Source: Geomonas sp. RF6
GTDB taxonomy: Bacteria > Desulfobacterota > Desulfuromonadia > Geobacterales > Geobacteraceae
Reading direction: 5' to 3'
DNA length: 64,000 nt
Assembly (NCBI RefSeq): GCF_021044625.1
Contig: NZ_CP087999.1
Location: 3,493,001-3,557,000, forward strand
Part shown: in pieces, positions 1 to 10,200 of the stretch
Layout of the letters: each line of letters starts with the position of its first letter
How positions within the stretch are numbered: the stretch's first letter is position 1
The notes under the pieces: model-generated
What the model was told of the DNA's origin: nothing
The model's database searches: none
What the model saw: the letters and a program-made list of their open reading frames with translations, nothing else
Position numbers and translations under genes: made by a program

Positions 1-1540
1 CTACGTCCTGCAGCACCAGACCGCGACCCTGATGGTCGCCGTCGGCACTCTTCTTCTCACCGTCGTCCTCTACATCCTGGTGCCGAAAGGGTTCTTCCCG
101 GTGCAGGACACCGGCGCCATCATGGGGATCAGCGAGGCGTCGCAGTCGGTCTCCTTCAAGGCGATGGCGGAGCGCCAGCGCGAGCTCGCCCGCGTGATCC
201 TGAAGGACCCGGCGGTGGCAAGTCTCTCTTCCTTCATCGGGGTGGACGGCGTAAACACCTCCTTGAATTCCGGGCGCATCCTCATCAACCTGAAGCCGCT
301 GGAGGATCGCGACCTCTCCGCGAGCGAGGTCATCCGCCGCCTGAAGCCGGAGCTCGCCAAGGTGCCGGGGGTGACGCTGTACATGCAGCCGGTGCAGGAC
401 CTCTCCGTCGACGCGAAGGTCAGCCGGACCCAGTTCCAGTACCTCATTGAAGACCCCAACACGCAGGAGCTGAAGGAGTGGGCCCCGCGCATCGTGGCGG
501 CGCTGAAGGAGAGGCCCGAGCTCGCGGACGTTGGGAGCGACCAGCAGGACCTGGGGCTTCTCCTTGCGCTGGACATCGACCGCAGCAGCGCCTCGCGCCT
601 CGGCATCTCTCCGCAGATGATCGACGACACACTCTACGACGCCTTCGGTCAGCGCCAAATTTCCACCATCTTCACGGAGCTGAACCAGTACCGCGTCGTC
701 CTCGCGGTGGACGAGCCGTTCAGCAAGGGGCCAGAAAGCCTCGACTCCATCTATCTCAAGGGCGCGCAGGGGGGGGCGGTGCCGCTGAGCGCGGTCACCC
801 GCGCCACCGAGGCCACCACGCCCCTTGTGGTGAATCGCCAGGGGCAATTCCCTGCCGTCACCGCCTCCTTCAACCTGGCCCCCGGGGTATCGCTCGGCGG
901 TGCCGTCGCAGCGATCGAGGAGGCGACCCGGGAGATGGGTCTCCCCCCGAGCGTGCGCGGCTCCTTCCAGGGGACCGCACAGGCGTTCCAGGAGTCGCTC
1001 AGGAACGAGCCTCTCCTCATCCTCGCCGCGCTCATCACGGTGTACATCGTCCTCGGGGTGCTGTACGAGAGCTACATTCACCCGGTGACGATCCTTTCCA
1101 CCCTGCCGTCCGCCGGCGCAGGCGCGGTCCTGTCCCTCATGATCTGCGGCAGCGAGATGAGCGTCATCGCGGTCATCGGCATCATCCTTCTGATCGGGAT
1201 CGTGAAGAAAAACGGGATCATGATGGTCGATTTCGCCCTTGCCGCCGAGCGGGAAGAGGGGAAGCCGCCCGAGCAGGCGATCTACGAGGCGTGCCTCTTG
1301 CGTTTCCGCCCGATCATGATGACCACCATGGCCGCACTTCTCGGCGCCCTGCCGCTGGCGCTCGGGCACGGCATGGGGAGCGAGCTGCGCCGCCCCCTGG
1401 GGATATCGATCGTCGGCGGTCTCATCATCAGCCAGATCCTCACCCTCTACACGACCCCCGTCATCTACCTCGCCTTTGACAGGGTGGCGCGCCGCTACGG
1501 CCGCAAGGGAGTTGAGCCGGAGGGGCAGACGCCGGCATGA
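1..1540 (+). CDS. mdtB: RND efflux permease, MdtB-like (5' end outside window)
   Basis: Inner-membrane proton-driven permease of the RND/HAE-1 family, one part of a tripartite efflux pump. The frame is open from base 2, so the N-terminal half lies upstream; about 512 residues remain. Visible are the second periplasmic porter region beginning near GFFPVQDTG, and the C-terminal membrane segments carrying GIVKKNGIMMVDFAL and LRFRPIMMTTMAALL, family signatures. The stretch VGVDG/IGVDG...SLNSGR and the repeated QVSRTQ-type region follow E. coli MdtB more closely than AcrB (recalled comparison). It overlaps the next permease by four bases (ATGA), the arrangement of mdtB-mdtC, whose products assemble as a mixed trimer. 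The periplasmic adaptor (mdtA) is expected upstream, outside the window. Confidence 0.9.
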   Translation, partial: YVLQHQTATLMVAVGTLLLTVVLYILVPKGFFPVQDTGAIMGISEASQSVSFKAMAERQRELARVILKDPAVASLSSFIGVDGVNTSLNSGRILINLKPLEDRDLSASEVIRRLKPELAKVPGVTLYMQPVQDLSVDAKVSRTQFQYLIEDPNTQELKEWAPRIVAALKERPELADVGSDQQDLGLLLALDIDRSSASRLGISPQMIDDTLYDAFGQRQISTIFTELNQYRVVLAVDEPFSKGPESLDSIYLKGAQGGAVPLSAVTRATEATTPLVVNRQGQFPAVTASFNLAPGVSLGGAVAAIEEATREMGLPPSVRGSFQGTAQAFQESLRNEPLLILAALITVYIVLGVLYESYIHPVTILSTLPSAGAGAVLSLMICGSEMSVIAVIGIILLIGIVKKNGIMMVDFALAAEREEGKPPEQAIYEACLLRFRPIMMTTMAALLGALPLALGHGMGSELRRPLGISIVGGLIISQILTLYTTPVIYLAFDRVARRYGRKGVEPEGQTPA

Positions 1541-4500
1541 ACATCTCCGCCGTCTTCATAAGGCGCCCCGTCGCCACGACTCTCCTGACGATCGCGGTCG
1601 TCCTCGCGGGGTGCATCGGCTTCAACCTCCTCCCGGTCTCCCCCCTGCCGCAGGTCGATTTTCCCACCATATCGGTCTCCGCGGCGCTCCCCGGCGCCGA
1701 CCCGGAGACGATGTCGACCTCGGTGGCGGCTCCCCTGGAGCGGCAGTTCGGCCGCATCGCCGGGGTGACGGAGATGACCTCCACGAGCTACCGGGGGAGC
1801 ACCAGCATCACCTTGCAGTTCGACCTCTCGCGCGACATCGACGGCGCCGCCCGCGACGTGCAGGGGGCGATCAACGCGGCCCGCGGCTACCTCCCCGCGA
1901 ACCTGCCGAGCAACCCGAGCTACCGGAAGGTGAACCCCTCCGACGCGCCGATCATGATCGTCGCACTGACCTCGCAAACCGTCAGCAAGCCGCAGATGTA
2001 CGACCTCGCCTCCACGATCCTGCAGCAGAAGCTCTCGCAGGTGGAGGGGGTGGGGCAGGTCTTCATCGGGGGGAGCTCCCTTCCCGCGGTGAGGGTCGAT
2101 CTCAATCCGCTCGCCCTGTCGCGCTACGGTGTCAGCCTGGAGCTTGTGCGGGGGATGCTGTCCGCGACCAGCGTGAACCGCCCGAAAGGGAGCCTCGCCG
2201 GTGACACGAGAAGCTGGGAGCTGCGCACGAACGACCAGCTGCACAAGGCGAAGGACTATCTCCCCCTTGTGGTGCGCTACCAGAACGGGAGCGCCCTCAC
2301 CCTTGCCGACGTCGCCTCCGTGCAGGACTCGGTGGAGGACGTGCGCGCCGCGGGCATCGTGAACGGGAAGCCGGCGATCATGGTGATCATCTTCCGCCAG
2401 CCCGGCGCGAACATCATCGAGACGGTCGACAGGGTGCGGGCGCTCCTGCCGCAGCTAAAGGGGGCGCTCCCCGGCGCGGTGGACCTCTCCGTCGTCCTCG
2501 ATCGCACCCCTCCCATCCGCGGGTCGCTCCATCACGTCGAGGTGACCCTCGTCATCTCGGTCCTCCTGGTCATCCTCGTCGTCTTCTGGTTTCTGAGGAA
2601 CGTGCGTGCGACCGTCATTCCCGCCGTGGCGGTGGCGGTCTCCATCATCGGCACCTTCGCCATCATGTACCTCTTTGGCTACTCCCTCGACAACCTCTCC
2701 CTCATGGCGCTGACCATCGCCACCGGCTTCGTGGTGGACGACGCCATCGTCGTGGTGGAAAATACCACCCGCTATCTGGAGGAGGGAAAAGCGCCGCTGC
2801 AGGCGGCACTCCTGGGAAGCGGCGACATCTCCTTTACCGTCCTCTCCATGAGTCTTTCGCTCGTCGCCGTCTTCATCCCGATCCTCCTCATGGAGGGGAT
2901 GGTGGGGCGCCTCTTCCGCGAGTTCGCGGTGACCCTCTCCGCGGCGATACTCGTCTCCCTCGTGGTTTCCCTCACGGTCACACCGATGATGTGCGCGACG
3001 ATACTGAAGCCTGAAAGAGGAGGGGAGAACGGCTTCTTCTACCGCTTGAGCGAGCGCTCCTTCCTCTGGCTGCAGAGCGGCTACCAGCGGACCCTGACCT
3101 GGGCGCTGCGGCACTCCCTCATCACCCTCCTTCTCGTCTTCGTGACAGTGGGGGTGAACGTGATCCTCTTCGTGAAGATCCCGAAGGGATTCTTCCCCGA
3201 GCAGGACAACGGGCGGCTCTCGGCGAGCATCCAGGCCTCCCAGGACACCTCCTTCCAGGCGATGAGCCAGAAGCTCGCCCAGGTGGCGGAGATAATAAAG
3301 AAGGACCCGGACGTGGAGTACGTCGCCGGCTTCACCGGCGGTGGCGGGGGAGGGGGCTCCACCACGAACACGGGGCGCATGTTCATCACCCTGAAGCCTT
3401 TCTCCGAGCGCAGCGCCACCGCCTTTGATGTTATCAAGAGGCTGCGCCCGAAGGTCTCCTCCGTCCCCGGTGCGCCGACCTTCCTGCAGCCGGTGCAGGA
3501 CCTGCGCGTCGGTGGAAGGGGGAGCGGCGCCCTCTACCAGTACACCCTCACCGGCGACAACCTGGACGCCCTGAACAGCACCGGGCAAAAGCTCCTGCGC
3601 AAGCTGCGCGGCGTGCCGCAAGTGGCGGATGTGAATAGCGACCAGCAGGACAAAGGGCGCGAGGCGAGCCTCGTCATCGACCGCGCCACCGCCGCGCGTC
3701 TCGGGATCAGCATGCAGACCATCGACAACACCCTGTACGACGCTTTCGGGCAGCGCCAGGTCGCGGTGCACTATACGGAGCTGAACCAGTACCATGTGGT
3801 GATGGAGGTCGATCCGGTCTTCTGGCAGCGGCCGGAGACGTTGAGGGACATCTACGTCCCCGCCGCCGGCGGCGCGCTCGTCCCCTTGAGCGCCTTCACC
3901 CGCTACGAGCCGAAAGCCACCGCCCTCGCGGTGAACCACCAGGGGCAGTTCCCGTCGGTGACCTTCTCCTTCAACCTCTCACCGGGGATCGCGCTCGGGG
4001 ACGCGGTGAAGGCGATCGAGGCGGCGGCCCGCGAGGTCGGGCTCCCCGCGGGGGTGCGGGGGAGCTTTTCCGGCACCGCGCAGGCCTTCCAGGCATCGCT
4101 GGCGAACGAGCCGCTCCTGATCCTCGCGGCGCTGGTAACTGTGTACATCGTACTCGGTGTCCTGTACGAAAGTTACATGCACCCGTTGACGATTCTCTCC
4201 ACCCTCCCCTCCGCCGGTGTGGGTGCCGCGCTCGCCTTGATGATCTTCAAGACCGACCTGAGCCTCATCGCCATCATCGGCGTCATCCTGCTCATCGGGA
4301 TCGTGAAGAAGAACGGGATCATGATGGTCGACTTTGCCCTTTCTGCCGAGCGCAAGGAAGGGAAGAGCCCGAGGGACGCCATTTACGAGGCGTGCCTGCT
4401 CCGTTTTCGTCCGATCATGATGACCACCATGGCAGCACTTCTGGGGGCGCTCCCCCTGGCGCTCGGGACCGGTGTGGGGAGCGAGTTGCGGCGCCCGCTC

Positions 4501-4662
4501 GGCATCTCCATCGTCGGCGGTCTCATCTTCAGCCAGATGCTTACCCTGTACACCACGCCGGTGGTGTACCTCTACCTGGACCGGCTGCGGCTGTGGATCG
4601 AGAAGAAGCGCGGTAAAGGGCCGCAGAGGGTGCAGTATGAAGAGGAGCGGGCAGGGGTGTAG
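1537..4662 (+). CDS. mdtC: RND efflux permease, MdtC-like
   Basis: Complete 1041-residue HAE-1 family permease, the usual length. The N-terminus (RRPVATTLL, then PLPQVDFPTI) matches the MdtC start; TM4 carries the proton-relay acidic pair D401-D402 in VVDDAIVVVEN; TM10-12 carry GIVKKNGIMMVDFAL and LRFRPIMMTTMAALL. Two large periplasmic loops lie at about residues 35-335 and 560-870. An unusual run of seven glycines (GGGGGGG, about residues 600-606) sits in the second loop where E. coli MdtC has a short GGS. It starts inside the end of mdtB (ATGA overlap), so the two are translationally coupled. Substrate is not predictable from sequence; MdtBC pumps in enterobacteria export bile salts, novobiocin and similar compounds. 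Confidence 0.93.
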   Translation: MNISAVFIRRPVATTLLTIAVVLAGCIGFNLLPVSPLPQVDFPTISVSAALPGADPETMSTSVAAPLERQFGRIAGVTEMTSTSYRGSTSITLQFDLSRDIDGAARDVQGAINAARGYLPANLPSNPSYRKVNPSDAPIMIVALTSQTVSKPQMYDLASTILQQKLSQVEGVGQVFIGGSSLPAVRVDLNPLALSRYGVSLELVRGMLSATSVNRPKGSLAGDTRSWELRTNDQLHKAKDYLPLVVRYQNGSALTLADVASVQDSVEDVRAAGIVNGKPAIMVIIFRQPGANIIETVDRVRALLPQLKGALPGAVDLSVVLDRTPPIRGSLHHVEVTLVISVLLVILVVFWFLRNVRATVIPAVAVAVSIIGTFAIMYLFGYSLDNLSLMALTIATGFVVDDAIVVVENTTRYLEEGKAPLQAALLGSGDISFTVLSMSLSLVAVFIPILLMEGMVGRLFREFAVTLSAAILVSLVVSLTVTPMMCATILKPERGGENGFFYRLSERSFLWLQSGYQRTLTWALRHSLITLLLVFVTVGVNVILFVKIPKGFFPEQDNGRLSASIQASQDTSFQAMSQKLAQVAEIIKKDPDVEYVAGFTGGGGGGGSTTNTGRMFITLKPFSERSATAFDVIKRLRPKVSSVPGAPTFLQPVQDLRVGGRGSGALYQYTLTGDNLDALNSTGQKLLRKLRGVPQVADVNSDQQDKGREASLVIDRATAARLGISMQTIDNTLYDAFGQRQVAVHYTELNQYHVVMEVDPVFWQRPETLRDIYVPAAGGALVPLSAFTRYEPKATALAVNHQGQFPSVTFSFNLSPGIALGDAVKAIEAAAREVGLPAGVRGSFSGTAQAFQASLANEPLLILAALVTVYIVLGVLYESYMHPLTILSTLPSAGVGAALALMIFKTDLSLIAIIGVILLIGIVKKNGIMMVDFALSAERKEGKSPRDAIYEACLLRFRPIMMTTMAALLGALPLALGTGVGSELRRPLGISIVGGLIFSQMLTLYTTPVVYLYLDRLRLWIEKKRGKGPQRVQYEEERAGV

Positions 4663-5219
4663 AGAACGGGAGGAGATCGGCTGCAAAAGCAGTGCTGTTT
4701 CCTGTGGTTCACCAGCGTCACCTCGCGCTGGAGCGCAGGCATCTTGCCTGCGATGGTGACGCAAGCCGCCACAGGAACGGCGTTGGCAGGGGGGAAGATG
4801 GACGGGGATCATGTTGTTGCCACTGCCGCGAACTCGCGTTCCCCCCTTTGCGAAGGTCTATTCGGGAATTCCGGGGCAGCGTGGTGTACATTGCCACGAA
4901 GCACTGCAGAAGGCCTCACGTTCCCCCCTTTGCGAAGGGGGGGCAGGGGGGATTTGATCTTCAAGTCTCCTCCAGAACCGCAGCCCGTTTAACAGCACAT
5001 CTCGGTCGTCGAACCGCAGCTGCGGCAGTCTAAAGATCAACGACATTGGCCCCACCAGGTTTTGCAAACAGAATCAAAGAAATAGTTGAAACCACAGCAG
5101 TTGCGCACCCTTGCAGGACGGCTGGCCAAGTCAAATCCCCCCTGTCCCCCCTTCGCAAAGGGGGGGACGTAATAGCCTCGCTTAGTCCTTGAAGGGGCAG
5201 CAGTAAAGGTGGTGCACTT
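4663..5219. repeat. Repeat-filled intergenic stretch (C-rich repeat family 1, locus A)
   Basis: No convincing gene. A hairpin with 7-bp arms lies at 4734-4752 (CGCAGGC/GCCTGCG) and could end the permease transcript, although no T-run follows. Forward copies of a dispersed repeat (GTTCCCCCCTTTGCGAAGG) start at 4838 and 4920; the first runs on into a GGAATTCCGG core, the second into GGGGGGCAGGGGGGATTT. An inverted copy lies at 5133-5169. The same forward-forward-inverted layout recurs at 12840-13335 and, in part, at 26577-26869. Short open frames here are created by the repeats and are not called. Confidence 0.75.
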
Positions 5220-6686
5220 ATGCGAAAAAACCTGCTTACCATACTGGCAGCCCTGGCGCTTACCGCCTGCAGCGTCGGTCCCGACTACGTGAAGCCGTCC
5301 GCGGAGGTGCCGACGCAGTACAAGGAGACGCACCCCCCCGACGCGCCCTTCAAGGAAACGAAGGGGTGGAAGGTGGCGCAGCCGGGGGACCCCGGCCTGA
5401 GCAGCACGTGGTGGGAGCTCTTCGGCGACCCGCAGCTGAACGCCCTGGAGTCGCAGGTGGAGATCTCCAACCAGAACATCAAGGAGGCCGAGGCAAACTT
5501 CCGCCAGGCCCGCGCCCTCGTGCGCGAGGCGCGCTCCGGCTATTTCCCCACCGTCACCACGAGCCCGTCCGTGACCCGCTCCCGCACTCCCGGGGGCTCT
5601 TCCTCCGGACGCTCAGGCGCCGGGGCCACCTTCACCGACTTCAATCTACCCGCGGACGCGACGTGGGAGATCGACATCTGGGGGCGCGTGCGACGTGCGG
5701 TGGAGGGGAGCCGGGGGCGGGCGGAGGCAAGTGCAGCCGACCTCGCAGCGGTTCGCCTGAGCGCACAGGCGGAGCTCGCGCGCAACTACTTCCTGCTGCG
5801 GGTGCAGGACACGCAGCAGAGACTCCTTGACGCAACGGTGGCAAATTACCAGAAAGCCCTGGAGCTGACGCGCAACCGCTACGACAGCGGAGTCGCGGCG
5901 CGGGCGGAAGTCCTCCAGGCAGAGACGCAGCTGCAAAGCACGAAGGCTCAGGCGCTCGACCTGCAGGTGCAGCGAGCCCAGCTGGAGCACGCCATCGCGC
6001 TTCTGATCGGAAAGTCCCCCGCCTCCTTCTCCCTCAAGGCGGAGGAGCTCAAGCCGACCTTTCCAGTCATCCCTGTGGCCCTCCCGTCCCAGCTCCTGGA
6101 GCGAAGACCGGACATCGCTGCAGCGGAGCGCCGTATGGCGGCCGCCAACGCAGACATAGGAGTCGCGAAAGCCGCCTACTTTCCGAGTCTCAGCATCAGC
6201 GCTTCTGCAGGCTTTCAGGCACTGAGCGCCGCCGACTGGCTCCTCTGGCCGAGCCGGTTCTGGTCGATCGGCACGAGCCTCGGGCAGGTACTCTTTGACG
6301 GAGGGTTGCGCCGGGCCCGCAGCGAGGAGGCGGTCGCCGCCTACGAGGCGAATGTCGCCGCTTACCGGCAGAGCGTCCTGGTCGCCTTCCAGGAGGTGGA
6401 GGACAACCTCGTCGCCTTGCGTGTACTGGAGGAGGAAGCAAAGGTGCAGGAAGCCGCGGTAGTCGCCGCACGCCAGTCGGTCGACGTCTCGCTGAACCAG
6501 TACCGGGCAGGGACCATCAGCTACCTGAACGTGGTGGTGACGCAGTACGCCGCCTTGAACAACGAAAGGGCTGCAGTCGATATCCTCGGCAGAAGGCTTG
6601 CCGCCAGTGTCGGGCTGGTGAAGGCGCTCGGGGGGGGGTGGAGCAGCGGCACCCTGTCTGCTGAAGGCAGAAATGCCCGGCCGTAG
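5220..6686 (+). CDS. Outer-membrane efflux lipoprotein, NodT/OprM type (TolC-like)
   Basis: 488-residue outer-membrane channel of a tripartite efflux pump, the normal length for the NodT/OprM group. The signal peptide ends in a lipobox (LTAC) with Cys17 as the lipidated residue, followed by the family hallmark SVGPDYVKP. Two OEP (outer membrane efflux protein) repeats follow, at about residues 65-260 and 275-470; each contains long helical, Ala/Gln-rich stretches, with LLERRPDIAAAER-type sequence between them, typical of this family. It lies 557 bases downstream of mdtC on the same strand and is the natural partner of that pump, though the repeat-rich gap leaves cotranscription unproved. No separate promoter was clear. 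Confidence 0.92.
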   Translation: MRKNLLTILAALALTACSVGPDYVKPSAEVPTQYKETHPPDAPFKETKGWKVAQPGDPGLSSTWWELFGDPQLNALESQVEISNQNIKEAEANFRQARALVREARSGYFPTVTTSPSVTRSRTPGGSSSGRSGAGATFTDFNLPADATWEIDIWGRVRRAVEGSRGRAEASAADLAAVRLSAQAELARNYFLLRVQDTQQRLLDATVANYQKALELTRNRYDSGVAARAEVLQAETQLQSTKAQALDLQVQRAQLEHAIALLIGKSPASFSLKAEELKPTFPVIPVALPSQLLERRPDIAAAERRMAAANADIGVAKAAYFPSLSISASAGFQALSAADWLLWPSRFWSIGTSLGQVLFDGGLRRARSEEAVAAYEANVAAYRQSVLVAFQEVEDNLVALRVLEEEAKVQEAAVVAARQSVDVSLNQYRAGTISYLNVVVTQYAALNNERAAVDILGRRLAASVGLVKALGGGWSSGTLSAEGRNARP

Positions 6687-6696
6687 GCAGAATCCG

Positions 6697-6725
6697 TTGC
6701 ACAGCCTCATGAACTACTCTATAAT
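6697..6725 (+). promoter_or_regulatory. Sigma-70-type promoter for the 6771 gene
   Basis: A perfect TATAAT -10 box (6720-6725) is preceded, after 17 bases, by a weak -35 box TTGCAC (6697-6702). Transcription would begin near 6732, giving a leader of about 40 bases. Confidence 0.6.
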
Positions 6726-6770
6726 GCCGGGCCTATTAACGATGACGCTTGAGGGCGAAGGGGGACACTC

Positions 6771-7217
6771 GTGAAATTGAAGAAGCTGATAGTGGCTGTT
6801 TCCGGCGCACTGCTGGTTGCGGGGATGTTCGGGTGCGGGGACGTGGAGTGGTTCCCGGAAAATAACAGCACGACGGGGGGGAATTCCCCCAATGCCTTTA
6901 CCTTCACCACCCCTGCAGAGGTTACACAGGCGGTAGCTTCCGGCTCCGGAGTGGTGAGCCAGTCCAATACAGTGACGGTGACTGGCACGCAGACAACCGG
7001 ATGGACCGTTACGGTGACCGATGTCACTCCCGGTGCGGACAGCAAGGTCAATATCGCCGGTGCCGGATTCAACGGCACCACCGGTACCATCCTTCCGAAC
7101 CAGACGCTGCAGGTGGAGCATACCCCCTCGAAGACGGTAGGCGGGCAGGTGACGACCCAGATCAAGGTCGGCGATTACACCACGACCTTTACCACGAACA
7201 CCATTGCGAATCCCTAG
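6771..7217 (+). CDS. Small exported protein, probable lipoprotein, function unknown
   Basis: 148 residues, GTG start preceded by GAGGGCGAAGGGGG. A basic N-terminus (MKLKKLI) and a hydrophobic stretch end in GMFGC, so Cys22 may be a lipid anchor, although Met at -3 makes the lipobox imperfect. The mature part is rich in Thr, Gly, Val and Asn with alternating polar and hydrophobic residues, as in an all-beta domain; no catalytic motif is visible and no family is recognised. It has its own promoter and is convergent with treS, so it is a single-gene unit. It could be a periplasmic or surface beta-sandwich protein; that is inference. Confidence 0.65.
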   Translation: MKLKKLIVAVSGALLVAGMFGCGDVEWFPENNSTTGGNSPNAFTFTTPAEVTQAVASGSGVVSQSNTVTVTGTQTTGWTVTVTDVTPGADSKVNIAGAGFNGTTGTILPNQTLQVEHTPSKTVGGQVTTQIKVGDYTTTFTTNTIANP

Positions 7218-7250
7218 CTTTTAAGCAGTTCGGGGAAAAGATCGAAACGC

Positions 7251-7281
7251 GCCGGCCCCTGCAACTCTCACAGGGGCCGGC
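7251..7281. terminator. Hairpin between convergent genes
   Basis: Perfect 11-bp stem (GCCGGCCCCTG/CAGGGGCCGGC) with a 9-base loop, between the 6771 gene and treS. Read on the minus strand it is followed by a moderately T-rich stretch (GCGTTTCGATCTTTT), so it most likely ends the treS transcript and may work in both directions. Confidence 0.6.
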
Positions 7282-7294
7282 GGTACGGGGAAAA

Positions 7295-10200
7295 CTATCC
7301 TTCCTTGCGGGTACCGTTCAGCAGGTCGATGATGCTGCGCAGCGGTATCATCACCCAGTCCGGACGGTTGTTCAGCTCATACCCCAACTCGTAGACCGCC
7401 TTGTCCAGCATGAAGCAGGTCAGAATCGTCTCCAGTTCATCCCGGTCCTCGGGCAGGAACGAATTTTCCCCCACGTACTCCAGGTAGGAGTTGAGAAAGA
7501 CGGCGCCGTTGTAGCGGTACCACGCTTCCGCCCACGGCTCGAGGTAAGGGATGTCTTCCTCCCGTATCTGCGACTTCAGCAGCGCCGAATATGCTGCGTA
7601 GTAAAATGAGTTCACCATCCCCGCCACGTCCCGCAGCGCGGAATGCTTGATCCTCCTCTCGCTCACCGATTTCGCCGGTTCCCCCTCAAAGTCGATGATT
7701 ACGAAATCGTTCCCCGTGTAGAGCACCTGCCCCAGGTGGTAATCGCCGTGGGTGCGGGTCTTCTGGGCGGAGAACTTCCGCAGGGTGATCGCCCTGAAGA
7801 ATTCAAGGATCTCACCTTCCGCGCCGATGACCGAGTCTGCGTCCGCTCGCAGCGCCTCCGGAAGCCTGTCGAGGTTCTTGCGCAGGAGGTTCAGCGTCTT
7901 GTGCGCCCTCGTGCGCATCGACTGGTAGAGGGAGCGCTGGTAGAGGAGCGTGAACGGCTCCGGAGCGAAGGACGCTTCCTGTCCGCTTGCAAGCGCCACG
8001 TGCAGCTTCGCGGTCCTCTTCCCGAGGAGGGAAACCATCTCCGGATAGAACCCGCCCATGAGCTCGAGTATCTCCGGAGCTGCATGGTCGCCGGCCGCCA
8101 GGTACGGCGGGGACGGGAGGAGCGGTGCCTTCTCCGCCTCGGCGCGCTGTGCCAGCGCCCGCTCCAGATACTGGTTTACCTCGGTGAGCGTGAACCCCCA
8201 GGCGTCCCCCTCGCTCGCGGCAAATCCCTGCATCAGCGCCATCGCCGCCGGCTCCATCCCCTGGCGCGTGTACTCCATCACCCCGGCAAGGGGCGCTATG
8301 TGCGGGAAATGCGCCTTCTCGCTCAGGAACTCGCCGACTTCCACCTCCGGATGCACCCCTTCCTGGATGCGGCGGTACAGCTTGAAGAAGAAGACCTTGT
8401 CGAAGAGGATCGCGCTGTTGCTCTGCTCGACGCGCCCCACCTGGGAGGGGAGGGGAGCGGTCTGCTGGGCGAGGAGCCTGCTGCACATCTGGGTGCAGCG
8501 CCCGGAGATCTTCGCCCCTTTGCGCGGCGTCCTTCTGCGCACCATGAAGTGAAAGAGCGCCTGGCGGAATGCCGGGTTGTACAGGGCGTCGTACAAAAGC
8601 CCCGTCTCGCCGCTGTCGATCCTCAGTCTGGTGATCGCGGCCTCCGGCGTGTCCTTTTGCAACGCCTCCGCTTCGTCGAGGGGGAGGTAATGGAGCGGCA
8701 GGATGTACGTCTCGGGGGTCCCCTCACCGTAGCTTATCTCGAAGAAGGCGAGGAGTCCCGACTCGTTCCTCTCCTCCAGCGGCACGGGGGCGGTGTCGGT
8801 CAAGGTCACCCTGCTGATGCTGCGCCCTTTCCCCTGGAACCAGCGGCACTTCTTCAGGTACGTGGGGAGGACCTGCTCGAGGTGGCGCAGTGCCCCCCCC
8901 TTCAGCACGTTTTGCCACACACCGGGGCAGGGGATCTCCGGGAATCCCGCCTTCTCCGTCGGCATCTCCGCCTCGCGCTCCCGGGTCATCAGGAGGAGGT
9001 GGTAGTCATAGGGACCGAGCAGCACCACGTACGGGGTCTCCTTGATCATCGGGAAGCGGTTCCTGCTGAACATGTCTTCCGGGACGAGCCCCGCAAAGCG
9101 CGGCAGACCGACCTGCATGACCTGCGCGAAACGGGAGAGGTTCACCACCACGAGGATCGTCTCACCCTGGTACTCCCGCACCATGGCCAGCACCTTCGGG
9201 TTGTCCATGTCGAGGAATTCCAGCGTCCCCCAGCCGAAGGCCTTGAAGCGCTTGCGCAGATCGATGATCTTTTTCATCCACCAGAAGAGGGAGGTGGAAT
9301 TGCGCGCCTGGTTCTCCACGTTCAGCGCCTCGTAGTGGTACTCGGGATCGATGATGACCGGGAGGTACAGCCTCTGCGGGTTCGCCTTCGAAAAGCCGGA
9401 GTTGCGGTCCGGGCTCCACTGCATGGGGGTGCGCACGCCGTTTCTGTCGCCGAGGTAGTAGTTGTCCCCCATACCGATCTCGTCGCCGTAGTAGAGGATC
9501 GGCGTCCCGGGGAGGGTGAAGAGGAGGACGTTCATGAGCTCGATCTTGCGCCGGTCATTCCCCATGAGGGGGGCGAGGCGCCGCCTGATCCCCAGGTTGA
9601 TGCGCGCCCTGGGGTCGCGGGCGTAGACCCGGTACATGTAGTCGCTCTCCTCGTCCGTCACCATCTCGAGGGTGAGTTCGTCATGGTTCCGGAGGAAGAG
9701 GGCCCACTGGCATTCGGGCGGAATCTCCGGCGTCTGCTGCAGTATGTTGGAGATCGGGAAGGAGTCCTCCATCTGCAGCGCCATGTACATGCGGGGCATG
9801 AGGGGGAAATGGAAGGCCATGTGGCAGGCGCGCCCCTCGCCAAAGTAGGAGGCGGCATCCTCCGGCCACTGGTTCGCCTCCGCAAGAAGCATCCGGTCGG
9901 GGTAGCGCTCCTCCACGAACGAGCGCAGCTTCTTCAGGAACTCGTACGTCTCCGGGAGGTTCTCGCAGTTCGTCCCTTCCCGCTCGTACAGGTACGGGAC
10001 CGCGTCGAGCCTGAGACCGTCGACCCCCATGCCGAGCCAGAAGTCGAGTACCTTGAACATCGCCTTGTGCACGGCGGGGTTGTCGTAGTTCAGGTCGGGC
10101 TGGTGCGCATAGAAGCGGTGCCAGTAGTACTGCTTCGCCACCGGGTCGCGGGACCAGTTGGAGGACTCGAAGTCCTTGAAGATGATGCGGGCGTCGAGGT

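Noticed and set aside
2455-3939. 494-codon antisense frame over mdtC
   Set aside because: His/Glu/Asp-rich product typical of antisense GC-rich DNA; mdtC is certain.
4838-5170. Repeats considered as a CRISPR array
   Set aside because: Only two or three copies, no regular spacing, inverted orientation of one copy, and no cas genes.
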